Shown: positions 43,721 through 55,627, counted from the first letter of the stretch. The stretch: 64,000 nt of DNA from Ursus arctos (GCF_023065955.2 NW_026622841.1:15386501-15450500); one strand, 5' to 3'. Translations and numbers: made by a program. Notes: generated from the sequence alone by a model not told the origin.

Positions 43721-44188
43721 TTCTGTGTTTAACCGAAACGTGTACGTGTTATATGGACCTTCACAAACACAAAGACAACTTGCCCCAAACAAATTTGTCC
43801 CACTTCTGTGACCTGAGTCACTTCCATTCCCCTCATTGTTTAGTGGTGAAGGACGAAACAGCTCAGGCTCCTGGGAAATCAGTAGTGGCATTGTTTAGTC
43901 AAAGACAGGCTGGTCGTGGCAAAAATGTGTGCATCTGATTGTAAAGCTTCCGCAGTGTTATTTTGTTCATAGAACGACGGGTACAAGGTGATCCTCAGTT
44001 CCTTCCAACTCTGAGCTTCTATGTGGGGGCTTCTATGAGGTACTGGAGCTAGCCTACTCCCTTTCAAAAGCCAATGGTTAAGTATTGAGAAATTTCACAA
44101 GCCAGTGGTGGAACCACGGATAACATGAAATTGCTGAGTTTGGAATATTTAGAGCACAGAAGTTGGCAAAGGATCCCAACCAAGGCGC
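43721..44188. other. Unassigned low-copy spacer
   Basis: No named repeat; frames on both strands without recognisable domains. Confidence 0.5.
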
Positions 44189-44215
44189 TTTTTTTTTTTT
44201 TTTTTTTTTTTTTTT
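44189..44215. repeat. Pure poly(T) tract (27 T)
   Basis: An uninterrupted run of 27 T with no SINE body on either side. It could be the poly(A) tail of a minus-strand retroposed sequence lying to the right. I see no matching AATAAA or clear target duplication. Confidence 0.85.
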
Positions 44216-44419
44216 GAGACTGAGCTTACCAGCATACCACTGAATATGAGCCATTGAACGAAATACTGTCCGTGCGCGGGCACTGTGTTCGATGCTCTAA
44301 GAAGGTCTCTCTCACCCAGACATATGGCCACCCTGCCAGGTGGCACTTGAAATGTGAGGACGTATGTTTGTTTGTCAAAATAACAGATGGGCACTACAGA
44401 CATTTACTAAGCAGAGGCT

Positions 44420-44705
44420 GTTAGGAGAGCGATCCCACGACGCACATGATAGTTTCTCCAAGGAAGAAACGTCGAGAGCAACCTCATGGAGAAGCAATGC
44501 AAACCGCATAAACACCTCCGACCGAACACCGACCTGTGGTCGCCTTCTCCGAGCCTCTCTAGGAAATCACGCTCGTGTGACAACTACCGTGCGTTGCTCC
44601 AGCAAACAGCATCCCAGACACGGCCCTGCGGCAGTTTGTTCCCTAGCTCTCCGAAGTCACTCTCCGAATGCCACGGTCCTGCCTTCTTAACTCGTTCTAT
44701 TTGTC
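44420..44705. promoter_or_regulatory. CpG-dense low-copy patch 2
   Basis: About 20 CpGs in 285 bp, near the count expected from base composition and unusual for this window. Overlapping plus frames (44364-44690, 44486-44737) carry no recognisable domain. Function unknown; treated as a candidate CpG island or young insertion. Confidence 0.35.
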
Positions 44706-44789
44706 TCATGGCTATCGTCACTCTAAGTCATTTGTGAAAAATTCCTTTCAGCCCAGTTCTATGGGGACAGAGCCTGAGATAGGGGTTGT

Positions 44790-45410
44790 GTGAAGCTGCA
44801 AGTTACAGAAAACCCAACTAGTAAAAGTGTAACTGTGTGAGGGTGTTTGTCTCTCTCATACTGACGTCATGAGGTGGACAGCTGCTGGCTTCGTTTCAGT
44901 GGCTCAACGATATCGGCCCAAGGCTGTGGCCATCCAGCTCTTCCTAATGTTCAAAGTGGCTTGGGAAACTCCAGAAATCAAGGCCATTTCCCCTGGAGGA
45001 AGATGAAGAACCAAATCAGGAAGGGGGGCGTCTGTACCTAACAAGCAGAGGCTTTCCCAGAAGTGCCTCGTAGACTTGCGCCTATCCCTCAAGGGCCGGA
45101 CTGTCACATGGCCACCCTAGGTGCCCGAGAGTCTGAGGTGGGATTATGGCTTCCTATGCTCTGTGATAAGAGGAGAGAAGGGAAAGCTAGTTGGTTGGGT
45201 GATGAGAGAGTCAACCACAGCATGTGTCCCAGGCAGGACTTCCGGGAATACTGAGATATAATAGAGAAATAGTAAAGATATAGAAATAGGCTTACTCAGA
45301 ATGGATTTCTTGTAACACAAATACAACACAGCCACAGGTTAGCTGGCACTCACCTAAAATTGCTTTCTTCCACTTTGATTCATTCTGAAGATCCCTATCA
45401 AAAATGTTCA
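44790..45410. other. Possible old interspersed repeat and spacer
   Basis: 44795-44960 ('gcaagttacagaaaacccaa', 'gtttgtctctctcatact', 'atgaggtggacagctgctgg') resembles a dispersed old mammalian repeat I cannot name. The rest is unassigned. Confidence 0.4.
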
Positions 45411-45415
45411 CTCTT

Positions 45416-45624
45416 GGGGCGCCTGGGTGACTCAGTTGAGCATCCAAATCTTGGTTTCAGCTCAGGTCATGATCCTGCAGTCATGAGATAGAGCCCCACA
45501 TCAGGCTCTGGGCTCAGCGGGGAGTCTGCTTAGGATTCTCTCTCTCCCCCCCTCCCTTTGCCCCTACCCCTCCTCAAATTTTCTCTCTCTCTCTCCCTCT
45601 CAAATAAATAAATCTTAAAAAATC
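45416..45624 (+). mobile_element. Can-SINE, long type
   Basis: 'ggggcgcctgggtgactcag', 'tcatgatcctgcagtcatga', CT-rich body, 'aaataaataaatcttaaaa'. Exact duplication tgttcactctt (45405-45415, 45625-45635). Confidence 0.97.
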
Positions 45625-45639
45625 TGTTCACTCTTTACA

Positions 45640-46030
45640 GTCCATAATCAAATAAACTATGTGTATATCAAATCATCACATTATACACTTTAAATATCTT
45701 ATAATTTTGTCAATTATACCTCATTTTTTAAAAAAACCATGGAAGCATTAATGAAAGAAGAGATACAGAAGCAAAAATTGACAGCATGCCCCCAATTCTC
45801 ACCAAGAAAAATCTTCCCAATGGATTTTGCACATTCTTTCCATTGGTGTTCTATTTCTGCTGTACAGAAATGATCAAGTTACGTCAGCCATCAATATCTT
45901 GATCCCTCTAAGTCCCTTTGGTTCAAACCAAGCATCCTGGAGAAATGATTGCATTTCTCTAGCAGATCTGCCTCCAGGGAGAGAACACACTGGTCAAGAG
46001 GAATTTGGATGCCAGAACCACGATGCTCAG
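45640..46030. other. Unassigned spacer
   Basis: 45655-45735 ('tatatcaaatcatcacatta', 'gtcaattatacctcatttt') looks like an L1 3' terminus in sense orientation. The remainder is unrecognised. Confidence 0.5.
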
Positions 46031-46032
46031 AG

Positions 46033-46211
46033 CAGAGATGCTCAGACTGTAACATTCAATGGAAGAGCCTACTAAATCATAGTTTACTGAGCCCTCCCGC
46101 AAGAATCCGGTTCAGTAAGTCGACAGTGAGGCCCCAGAATTTACATTTTTAACAAGTTCCTGGTTGATGATTGATGATGCTGGTCTGAGGACCATACTTT
46201 GAGAAACAATG
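46033..46211 (-). mobile_element. MER5-group hAT element
   Basis: 'aatccggttcagtaagtcga', 'ggccccagaatttacatttt', 'taacaagttcctggttgatg' and 'ctgaggaccatactttgaga' are the reverse complement of a MER5-type core. The ends are decayed. Confidence 0.75.
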
Positions 46212-46234
46212 CTTTCATCGAAAGGTACAGAAGA

Positions 46235-46337
46235 GAGGCACCTGGCTGGTTCAGTAGGTAGAGCATGTGACTCTTGACCTTGGGGTTATGAGTTCAAGCC
46301 CTACATTCGATACAGAGTTTACTTCAAAAAAAAAAAA
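46235..46337 (+). mobile_element. Can-SINE, short type
   Basis: 'gaggcacctggctggttcag', 'gagcatgtgactcttgacct', 'gagttcaagccctacattcg' and poly(A). Confidence 0.94.
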
Positions 46338-46539
46338 TGTGGAAGATACATTTACAGGTGGTAGGATGCTGAGGAAGAGCACACCTAATAGTGCACCTGC
46401 GAAGGAAAAGGCACGGTAACCAGGGAAAGGGAGTGGAACAGGAGAGGGTGTAAAGATTTAGAATAGCTACCGTAGGGACTCACGGGCTCATGCCCTAACC
46501 AGCGTCATTATGGAAGGTTTGCACTGAGTAGGGACCATA

Positions 46540-46690
46540 GGCTAGGACTGTGTTGAGGATCTTATGTTCATGTAGCCCCCCTAAAACCCTGTGGATTAGG
46601 AATTTTTATTCTCTCCATTTTACAGGAGACAACACAAGCTCACGGGTCTACTAAGTGGAGAACCAAGGATTTCAATTCACAAAGTTTAAT
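46540..46690 (-). mobile_element. MIR SINE, antisense
   Basis: 'taaaaccctgtggattagga', 'ttattctctccattttacag' and 'caagctcacgggtctacta' are the reverse-complemented MIR core. Confidence 0.75.
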
Positions 46691-48210
46691 GGCAGAGTTC
46701 ATGGTAACAGCAACCAAGCTCGTCTGAGTCTAAATCATTAAACTGCTTTATTTTGAAATGAGTGTCATCCCAAGAAACCCACGTGACTTCTTTCTGTGGT
46801 CAACCCAGAGAATTTCTCATGGAGCATACTTTAGATTCTCTTCCCCCTCTGCTGTTGATAGTATTGACGTGAAAGAGAGAGGTGTGAGAGAGGTAGCAGG
46901 ACAGGACGGGGCAGGGTGTGCTGGTTTCTGTGGAAGGGCCTCATGGTTTGGAGGGTTTGCCATAACAGGGCTGGCCCTCAGTCCTCCTAAGCAGCTACTA
47001 AACCCTCATGTGTCTGACGGATCGAATGCCAACTCATTCATTTCCAGTCAAGGGGGATACATCCTTACAGGGGTGACCAGAAGACTTATATTCAATCTCC
47101 AGAGCACGTTCTTACAGCAATGAAAATACCTGGGACCCAAATCAGTCATCAGAATGCAATTTGGTAAGCAGGGAAGACCAGAAGAAGTAAATGGAGATGC
47201 TGATACTCAGCCAGTAGGCCCTGCTGTGGTTGGTCAGGTGTTTCCAGCCAGCATGCATTCTGATATCTATGTCCACGCCACACTCACTGTTAAATAGTTT
47301 TTGTGTTTAGTTCTCCTAGATAATAAAAGATAGAAAGCCATCAATCACAGCTACTCTAAAAGAATATTTAGTTATGGAAGGTAAACTAGCAGTGAACAAT
47401 GAAATGATGACTAATTATAAAGTAGAACATCTCATCGAAGAAATATATTATTAAATATTCAGTATACTTTGACATTAGGAAGATATCTAAGGAATTTTCA
47501 AGTGAAATCGATTTTTTTTAATATTTATGTATTTGGCTAAGAAATCATCTTCAGTTTGCTGGAAAATTCAGTTCTATGCCAAAGCAAATTCCCACAGGAT
47601 ATTAATGAGCATGTGTGCCAAGAAAACAAGAGACTAACTGTAAATCCCCTGGCACTGGGTCTCCTGGCTCTGCCTTCTTTGGGACTAAATAAGCAGTGTA
47701 GTAACATAAGTACTTACGTAAACATAAAGAACAGCTACTATTTTCACAGATGTACAAGAGTCAAATGGCAGTCATAGGGCCACATATAAATACAGATAAT
47801 TTATTATTTTGGTGATTTGAACTTTCCTCAAGACGTACATATATACTTGGCGTGTGTAGCTAAGAATTATGTCCACATAAAGCCACACATTTTAAAGATG
47901 CTCAGAACCTCATTTTCCAAAGATACTCACACATAGCCCAAACGCTGCTTAATTATGTAAGAAACTGGAAAACATTGCTAAGGTCGCATTATCCACATTG
48001 ACATGCCGAAATGCTGAAGCAGCTACCTGACTGGTTCTAGTCAATTCCCAAAGCCTGGCACTGACCTAGGAGCTCCCCCGTTCCAGTCGCTGCTACAAAA
48101 GGAAACTATCATCTATGAAGTAGGCTATGGTCTGGTTACTCCGTCTGCATAAGACACAGATAGCATTACACGCAGTGATCACGGAATTCAGTTCATAGAA
48201 ACGTATTAAA
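46691..48210. other. Unassigned low-copy spacer
   Basis: A relatively long segment without a named repeat. It holds a 121-codon plus frame (46758-47123) with no recognisable domain. AT-rich from 47300 on. Confidence 0.5.
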
Positions 48211-48224
48211 AGATGAAAACTTTC

Positions 48225-48417
48225 AGGGTGCCTGAATGGATCAGTTGGTTGAGTGTCTGACTCTTGATTTTGGCTCAGGTCATGACCTCAGGGTTGTGAG
48301 ATGGAGCCCTGAGTTGGGCTCTGCACTCAGTGGGGAGCCTGGGGGAGATTTTCCCTCTCCCTCTGTCCCTTCCCACCCCGCATGTGCGGCTTCTCTCTCT
48401 CTTAAAAAAAAAATAAA
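48225..48417 (+). mobile_element. Can-SINE, long type, diverged
   Basis: 'gggtgcctgaatggatcagt', 'tgactcttgattttggctca' and a CT-rich 3' body. Exact duplication atgaaaacttt (48213-48223, 48418-48428). Confidence 0.96.
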
Positions 48418-48793
48418 TGAAAACTTTTTAAAAAGCCGACAAAATCAGCCTCATCGACACAGATCACAGGCAATTTTTTTTACTATTGTACATCAGAAAG
48501 TATTTCATACTCTATAAAGGCATATGCTGTTCCTTTAGGACATAAAATAAGTAAAAGTACTTTTATTTATAGAATTTTCATAAGCATGATCAAGAACCAT
48601 TTAAAAATGCCCTCAAAATAAACATTTTTCAGAGTGTGGAATTTTAAAATGTAAAGCTTTCAACTATATGGCAGTTGAACAAAAAAAATAAACTTAGCAA
48701 ATATGATTTTCCTTTAAAAAACGAATAGGACCTTACCACACTTGCAGAAGCCATTTAGCTTATTAAAAAAAAAGAAACTCTTCACAAGTTTAC

Positions 48794-48823
48794 GGGGGCG
48801 GGGGGGGGGGGGGGGGGGGGGGG
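48794..48823. repeat. Poly(G) tract
   Basis: GGGGGC followed by 24 uninterrupted G. Runs this long are rare in mammalian genomes and prone to sequencing and assembly error, so the length should not be trusted. Confidence 0.85.
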
Positions 48824-49039
48824 ATTGGTAACCCGGTGTCTGGCGCCACCTACTGCACACAGACAATAACTTGCTCCGAAACGTTTCTTCAGCTAGAGTG
48901 TCAATTATTGTTTAATTTACATAAGAAATGAGAACTTACGTGAAAATGACTAGAAAGTAATCTGAAACGTAAAAATACATGCTGTGTTTAGAGTGGCACT
49001 CTATTCTTTTTGAACAGCCAATTTTTCTAAAAAAATATG

Positions 49040-49771
49040 GGTTTTTTGTTTGTTTCAAGTTTTTATTTAAATTCCAATTAGTGAACATGATAGTGTAATA
49101 TTAGTTTCAGGAGAATTTAGTGACTCATCACTTACATATAACACCCAGTGCTCATCACAAGTGCCCTCCTTAATGCCCATCACCCGCTTAGCCCATCCCC
49201 CACCTGCTTCCCCTCTGGCTCCATTTGCTCTCTGTTTTATGGTCTGCTTCTCTCGTTTTTTCCCCCTTATGTTCATCTGTTTGGTTCCTTAAATTCCACA
49301 TATGAGTGAAATCATATGGTATTTGTCTTTCTCTGACTGACTTACTTATTTCATTCTACTCCATCCATGGTCTTGCAAAAGGCAAGATTTTCGTTCCTTT
49401 TGATGGTTGAGTAATATTCCATTGAGTGTACATGTGTTTACATACACACACACACACATATATATACACACCACACCTTCTTTATCCATTCATCAGTTGA
49501 TGGATATTTGGACTCTTTCCATAATTTAGGTATTGTTGATAATGCTGCTATAAACATCGGGGTGCATGTGCCCCTTCAAATCTGTATTTTTGTATCCTTT
49601 GGGTAAATATCTAGTAGTGCAATTGCTGGGTCGTAGGGTAGCTCTATTTTTAACTTTCTGAGGAACCTCCATACTGTTTTCCAGAGTGGCTACACCAATT
49701 TGCATTCCCACCAACAGCGCATGAGGGTTCCCCTTTCTCCACATCTTCACCAACATCTGTGGTTTCCCATA
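49040..49771 (-). mobile_element. Carnivore L1 3' end, antisense, 5' truncated
   Basis: A 732-bp copy: 'taatattagtttcaggagaa', 'acccagtgctcatcacaagt', 'tccccacctgcttcccctct'-type, 'attccacatatgagtgaaat', '(CA)n', 'tttatccattcatcagttga' and 'tgcattcccaccaacagcgc'. Flanking duplication tctaaaaaaatatg / tctaagaaaatatg (49026-49039, 49772-49785; 13 of 14). The good conservation suggests a carnivore-era insertion. Confidence 0.97.
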
Positions 49772-49785
49772 TCTAAGAAAATATG

Positions 49786-50415
49786 CTGATTTAAATATTT
49801 ACAAAATACAGAAATACAGAAACTTGAAAGATTTGGGCAAGATGGGAAAATAAATAGCACCAGGTTTGGGAATGACTCTCTAAGGTCACTTACCACAAGG
49901 AGATGGGCACTGGGGATTGCCACAGATCTGGTGCTGGGGACCAAAAGTCATCTGCCCAGTCAAAATTAAAGACCTACTCTTTCTACTGTTTTTAATTAAA
50001 GCTGGTTATCTAGTCTAATAGAAATCAAGATCTCCTATGAATTAACATCATGGGAAATTTATTATAATACGTTTACCACCTAGTGGTAACAGGAAGAAGT
50101 CTGACAGTATTCTTCGAAATATCGAAGAAAAATAAATATGTAATGCACACAGTTTATCTTGGCTAGAAGTTTCCGTGACCAACTGTGCTGGGGGGAGGAT
50201 AAGGTTCCAGCATTCTGCTTGCACTCTGTAAACTACAACCTTGTGGGAGGCTAGGGACTGAAAAATGTCACGTGCAGGTACGTTTCTTGGTGGCCATTCT
50301 TATGAATACTCCTTTCCCACACTTTGTATACTAAGCCTTAAGAACGTGCCTTAGATATGTTTATAGGCATCTTTTCTTCCATAGATCTTATGGAAGAAAT
50401 TTTATATCTCTGTGT
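49786..50415. other. Unassigned spacer
   Basis: AT-rich; no named repeat or coding potential. Confidence 0.5.
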
Positions 50416-50419
50416 TTAT

Positions 50420-50560
50420 TTCTTCATTTCACACCTGTCTCCCAGAAGACCGACACTAGACTATCTCTATTGTGGTCCCCATTCTGTACTTAGTTGCCCC
50501 CACATGTCTGATACCTTGGCACATGTACTCACAAACACTCAATAAACATTTTAATTGATT
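50420..50560 (+). mobile_element. L2 3' tip (weak)
   Basis: 'cagaagaccgacactagact', 'cttggcacatgtactcac' and 'actcaataaacattttaatt' resemble a worn L2 terminus. Confidence 0.45.
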
Positions 50561-50849
50561 AATTAAAACGTAGACCTGGGGCCGAAGGTGAGGGAGTGGG
50601 GGAGGGAACGGGGGAGGAAAACAAAAAGAGGACAATGAAATAAAAGAAGAAAGAAAAACCAAGAGGGCTAGTCCGTGACGCTCATACTAGAAGCAGAGAC
50701 CGCTCAAGGCATTTGTGGGCCTGACCAATATTTGTTTAGGGCAGGAACATCTATGTCATATATCCAACTGATGTTTGGTAGAAAAACACAATGTTCCTTG
50801 TAAAAAAAAGAGTCACCGCCAATGGCTGAAGGCTTAAATGGTAGCTCAG

Positions 50850-51420
50850 CTGTATGTTGGCCAAGGTTCCATCAGAGAAACAGAACCAGGAGGAGCTATA
50901 TGTAATAAGGGATTTAAAATAGTGATTTGACCAAACCAAACTGTGGGAGTTGGTTAAACCGGACATCTAAGGCTTTCATTTCTGGTGCTGGGGCCCAGAG
51001 TGAGTGGGGCAGGCCCTCAGGAAGGAAGAGTGGATGTGCGTGGGAGAGAGAAAGGAGACACTGGAAGCTGCGAGGCCATGAGATGGAGCACAGACGGACA
51101 AGCTCAAACCCACCTCTCTCACTGCTCCCAACTTCAGTGAGGCAAGTGACCCACAGGCGAAGTGGGCACTCTTGTCCTGAAGCTGAGTGCTCTGTCCTAG
51201 CACAGGAGCTGGAGGGGATGCGGGCCTGGATCCTTCCCCATAAACCAGGTGAGCGGGCGGAGGAGCAAGACCATGCATGAGCGGGACAGCTGCTGACCTG
51301 CACCCACCCTCTGAGCAGAAAACATTTGCTGCTGCTTCGCTTCCCCCTTCCAAGTCTCACATGTAAATCCCCTGTGGATGATGTTAACTCTGGAGGGAAC
51401 TCTGCAGGAGAGGGAATTAT
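50850..51420 (-). mobile_element. Possible old LTR, antisense (family unassigned)
   Basis: The left edge 'aaggttccatcagagaaaca' and right part 'gtctcacatgtaaatcccct' are LTR-like in wording, but the middle is not matched. Several overlapping frames of 117-148 codons on both strands have no recognisable domain. Confidence 0.35.
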
Positions 51421-51424
51421 GGAA

Positions 51425-52305
51425 ATACTTGATAGTATTCACCTACCAGTTTTCTTTGTGTAAAGGTTTTCAGCTACAAAATCAAATCTTCGTAGAGATA
51501 AAGCCCAAGGTTGTTTATTTCTTCCTGCTTGAGCTTCATAGTTGGTGTCTTTCAAGGACTATGTCCATTTCATCTAACTAGTTGAATGTATTGGCTTAAC
51601 GTTGTTTGCAACATTCCATTTTATCCTGTCAGTGCACGTGGGCCTGTAATGATGCCTCCCCTTTTCAGTCCTGGAATTGGCCCTTGCCACCTTGGATCCA
51701 ATTACTCTCGTTGCATTCAGGTTTCCCGGTTCAGTGACTGCAGTTCCCACTGTAAGTTGTGGCCTGCGGAAAACAGCAATTACAAAGTTCCTCAAGGATG
51801 GCAGCGCTCCTTTCGCAAATGTATTTCTCACAGTACTGGTGAAAGGTATGTAGTCTGGACCCTCCCAGTGTGGGTAAACAGGTCTGAAGCGACAAATCCA
51901 CTCTACCATTCCAATCTCCCTTAGCCATGTAATGCATTTAATAGGCTTCTGGCACATGTAAGCCACCATTATGTGTTAGTTATTAAGATTACTTCAGAAT
52001 CATCATGTGTTCATTCTTGTAACCTAATACTGAAATTAATAAAAGTAGTCTTCTCCTCCTACAGATGTCATTGGCTTTAACTTGAGGTATGATTTCAGCA
52101 CTTGAATATGTTTGACTTTGTAAAATTTGAACCAGATCAAAGAAGATGGCTAGTGTCCAATAGAGTGAGTGGACTCCATTCAAGGCAAAGTCTTTACTGC
52201 GCCGCATTTGCTGGTATGAGATTCCTGGCATTCCCCTGGAGTATTCAGTAGAGCCACCTGCAGTTAAAATAAAACACAGAGTGAAAAGGCAACTTGAGGA
52301 ATGGG
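51425..52305. other. Unassigned low-copy segment
   Basis: Overlapping frames of 112 (plus, 51586-51924) and 131 codons (minus, 51574-51969) are present. Neither resembles a protein I know. An old ERVL-type internal fragment is possible but not demonstrable by eye. Confidence 0.4.
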
Positions 52306-52309
52306 AGAT

Positions 52310-52725
52310 GTTAGGATGGATATTGTCAAAAAACCAATAACAAAAGACAAGTGCTGGTGAGAAATGGGAACCCTTGTATGCCTTTGGTTGGAGTGCAAAC
52401 TGGTGCGGCCACTACAGAAAACAGTTTGGAGCTCCCTCAAAAACTTAAAAAGTAGAAGTACTATATGATCCAAAGGAAAGGAAAACAGAATTCTGAAAAG
52501 ATGCCTGCACTCCCATGAAGATCGTGACATTATTAACAGTAGCCAAGATAAGGAAACAACCTAAGCATCCATCAACAGACGAATGGATAAAGAAGGTGTG
52601 GTATGGATATATTTCATAATAATGAAATATTATTCAGCCACGAGAAAGAAGGAAGTCCTGCCATTTGTGACAAGACGGATGGGACTTGAAAGCATTATGC
52701 TAAGTGAAATAAGTCAGAGAGAGAG
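52310..52725 (+). mobile_element. L1 3' region
   Basis: 'gtgctggtgagaaatgggaa', 'ggttggagtgcaaactggtg', 'ccatcaacagacgaatggat' and 'gcattatgctaagtgaaata' are collinear L1 ORF2 end and 3' UTR. Stops throughout. Confidence 0.9.
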
Positions 52726-52769
52726 AGACAGGGGAGCATGAGTGTGGGAAGGTGGGGTACAATAAAGAA

Positions 52770-53230
52770 TATATACAGGTTTTGTCCTTGGTTCCTGGCA
52801 CAGAGCTTCAGAAATTCTTGGAATTTCCTGAGTAAAAAAAGAATGCCTTTGTTAGGCTAATAACGTGGCTTATGGTGGGCCCCTAGAGAGTTCCAGGATG
52901 GGGGCAGTCTACAGAAAGACCAAGCACATGACTGGAAGTTTGGGACTTTTAGCTGCCAGAAATCCAAGGAAGAGAGGGGGACTGGAGATTTGAGTTCCAT
53001 CGTTTGGCCAGTGATTTAATCAGTCGTGTCTATACAATATAACTGTGGACGCTGGAGCTCAGTGGTGCTTCCTGGTTGGTGAACGCATTCGCTGGCTCAT
53101 TGAACGCTGATAGCACCAGGAGGGTGATGTGCTCTGACTCCATGGGCAGAGGGCAGAAAAGCCCTGTGTTTGAGACCTTCCCCAGACCTCACCCTATGTA
53201 TATCCTGCATAATAAAAATGTCATCTTAAG
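52770..53230 (+). mobile_element. LTR-like element (ERVL/MaLR class, unnamed)
   Basis: 'ccttggttcctggcacagag', 'aatttcctgagtaaaaaaag', 'ggtgggcccctagagagttc', 'gagtgatgtg'-type region and 'cctatgtatatcctgcataa' followed by AATAAAAAT match a dispersed mammalian LTR in order. I cannot give its name with confidence. Confidence 0.6.
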
Positions 53231-53324
53231 GATTAAAAAAAATCAAACAAACTAGTTGTAGTGAATTTGTAATTTATATAGAGTCAGCTTAGCTGGGATA
53301 ACTGCGTTATACTGCGGAAAAGAA

Positions 53325-53625
53325 GGCAAACAAAAAAGAGTACATACTGTGCGATTCCATTTTTCTGAAAGCCTAGAAAAGACAAATCTAATCTATAGTG
53401 ACAGGAAGCAGAGCAGTTGTTGCCTGGGCAAGGCATGGGGGGAGGGGTGCTAGGCTGGGGCACGGGACCTCTTTGACACGATGGAAATGTTCTGTGCTTT
53501 GATCTTGGTGGTAATCATAGGGACGTATAAATGTTTTAAAATCATTGAAATGCACCTTTTTAATGAACACATTTTATTGTGCATAAACTATACCACAATA
53601 GGGCTGATTAATTAAAAAATTGGGG
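53325..53625 (+). mobile_element. L1M 3' UTR
   Basis: 'gtacatactgtgcgattcca', 'gcagagcagttgttgcctgg', 'gatggaaatgttctgtgctt', 'attgaaatgcaccttttta' and 'aaactataccacaatagg' are in L1M 3' UTR order. Confidence 0.88.
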
Positions 53626-53785
53626 CTTGAATGAGTCCAGGTTTTCCACTATTAGCTGTAGGATTTTTTTCACTTAATCTCTGTCTGGGATAACCTTGAA
53701 GAATTCTGAGTTCCGACTACTGAGGAATCATTTGCTGAAAACTGAAAAACAGCAGGTTCAAACAGTCCCAGAAAATGTAAAAACT

Positions 53786-53981
53786 GGGGCCTTGGGTGGC
53801 TCAGTTCGTTGAGCGTCTGCCTTTGGCTCAGGTCATGATCTCAGTGTCCTGGGATCGAGTCCCCACATCGGGCTCCCAGCTCAGCGGGGAGTCTGCTTCT
53901 CCCTCTCCCTCTGCTGCTCCCCCTGCTTGTGCTCTCTCTCTCTCTCCCTCTGTCAGATAAATGAATAAAATCTTTCTTTAA
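53786..53981 (+). mobile_element. Can-SINE, long type
   Basis: 'gggccttgggtggctcagtt', 'tgggatcgagtccccacatc' and CT-rich body. Exact duplication aaaatgtaaaaact (53772-53785, 53982-53995). Confidence 0.98.
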
Positions 53982-53995
53982 AAAATGTAAAAACT

Positions 53996-55625
53996 GTACC
54001 AAGAACAGGAGTGATAGTTCAGGACTATAGGTGACACAAAATGGTTAGTTCAAAGGGGCCTGAGGCTAATCACCAACGGTGGTCACTCACAATGGCCAAG
54101 TAGAAAGACCATACATTTTCAAGTTTTAATAGTAACATTAGTCCCTCACTGACCAAGAGACTGCTTATTTGCTTGATATCATGACAGCTCTCAGCCAGCG
54201 TACTTACGGCCATGGCTACCTTTTAATCCTTTTATTCTGTATCATTCTGCACCAAAAGAGGGAGGAGGAAGCTGACAGTGAGAAAAAGAAAAGACAAGAG
54301 AATAAAAAGTCAACACCCGCAGAAAATAGCACATTTTCTTCCTGCTCTGGTGGTTAGAATAACTTTTTATCATTGGCAAAAAGAAAAGCTACTGCATTTG
54401 TATTTCGCACCTATAAATGTGCAAGGAACATGTGCTATAAAAAGCTCTTTCAGTGTTCTGGATCCTACAGGGCGTGTAGCTTTCGCTTCCTCTTTACTCA
54501 GAGGTTCATTAAGACTCAGAATAGAGGCCCAAATGAGCCATCACGACAAAAGCAAAATGAAACCCCAGAAAACAATTTTTATAAAATGTGAATTTCCTCT
54601 GAGTGCAAGATATTTACCATCGTAAAGTGTGTTAGATCCATCTGCTATATCAGACTCTGTACAAGTGTAATTTCATTCTGAAAGAAAATGAGACATTTCC
54701 ACCCTCCTTAAAAAAAAAACTATTTAAAATCATTGCAATAAAAAATGATCTCTTTATACTTGAAAAGTCTTCATATGATGTGCAGGTACTCATGAGAAAG
54801 TTGAAAACGTGCTCTCAAGTGGTTGAAAGGAAAAACGGAGCGTCCAACTATTTTGTGACTTGTTAAGTTGGAAGAGTAAAGACTGTTTCTGAAAGTTGAA
54901 GGTAGTCCTCATAAAGATGAGGCATCGTTTTTCATGAATTTTATTTTTAGCAGCAGAAGATCAAAATGACTTTTGCACATTATGGTGGAAGGAAGACCCA
55001 GAGGTTTCAAAATGTTAGAAGTCACAAGTCATCTCTGCTGCGGTTTAATATGAAACATGAGCAGTGCCATCTCCTTATTGCCTAGCGTTCTTCCAGGAAC
55101 AACAAAATGTGAACAAAGTCTGAGGCAGTGACAGTTTAAATGTCTACATTCTTCCCTGTTTTGATTGTTGCATCCTGAGTTTCTACATTTAGCCTTGTCC
55201 CCTGAGGCTTTATGTCATCTAAGTCCCCTTCTAAGTCTCCCCTCCACTCTGTCACACCCCACACAAGCCCTCTGAGCTCATTTCTTGTCTGGGACCTGCA
55301 GGATTAGTTGTGCCAACGGAGGCTCTCTCCCCAGGTCGCTCCTGAATGCAGTTCCATTCAGGGCGGAGTTCCTGAACTGATGGGGGCTAAAGAACGGGAA
55401 CTAGAATGGCTGATTCCATACTCTTCTCCTCCAGCAGATGTGCTAGAGGTAAGAGACATAAACACATCTACTGAGCTCACAATATGTCCTAGGTACAAGC
55501 CGCCAGTCAGAGATGGATTTATGTGGACAGCTCCATTTAATAACTGCAAACACACATTAGGAGAGTTTAATCCTATTAGTCATTCACATTTTAGGTTAAC
55601 ATCCAGTTCAGCTTAAAATGTGGTT
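53996..55625. other. Unassigned low-copy segment
   Basis: About 1.6 kb without a recognised repeat, one of the longest such stretches here. Plus frames of 62-115 codons (54169-54625, 55308-55616) have no known domain. If conserved exons or enhancers exist in the window, this is a reasonable place to look. Confidence 0.5.
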
Positions 55626-55627
55626 TT

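Noticed and set aside
51574..51969. 131-codon minus and 112-codon plus frames over the same DNA
   Set aside because: Neither translation resembles a known family, and frames on both strands over one segment argue for chance or old retroelement remains.
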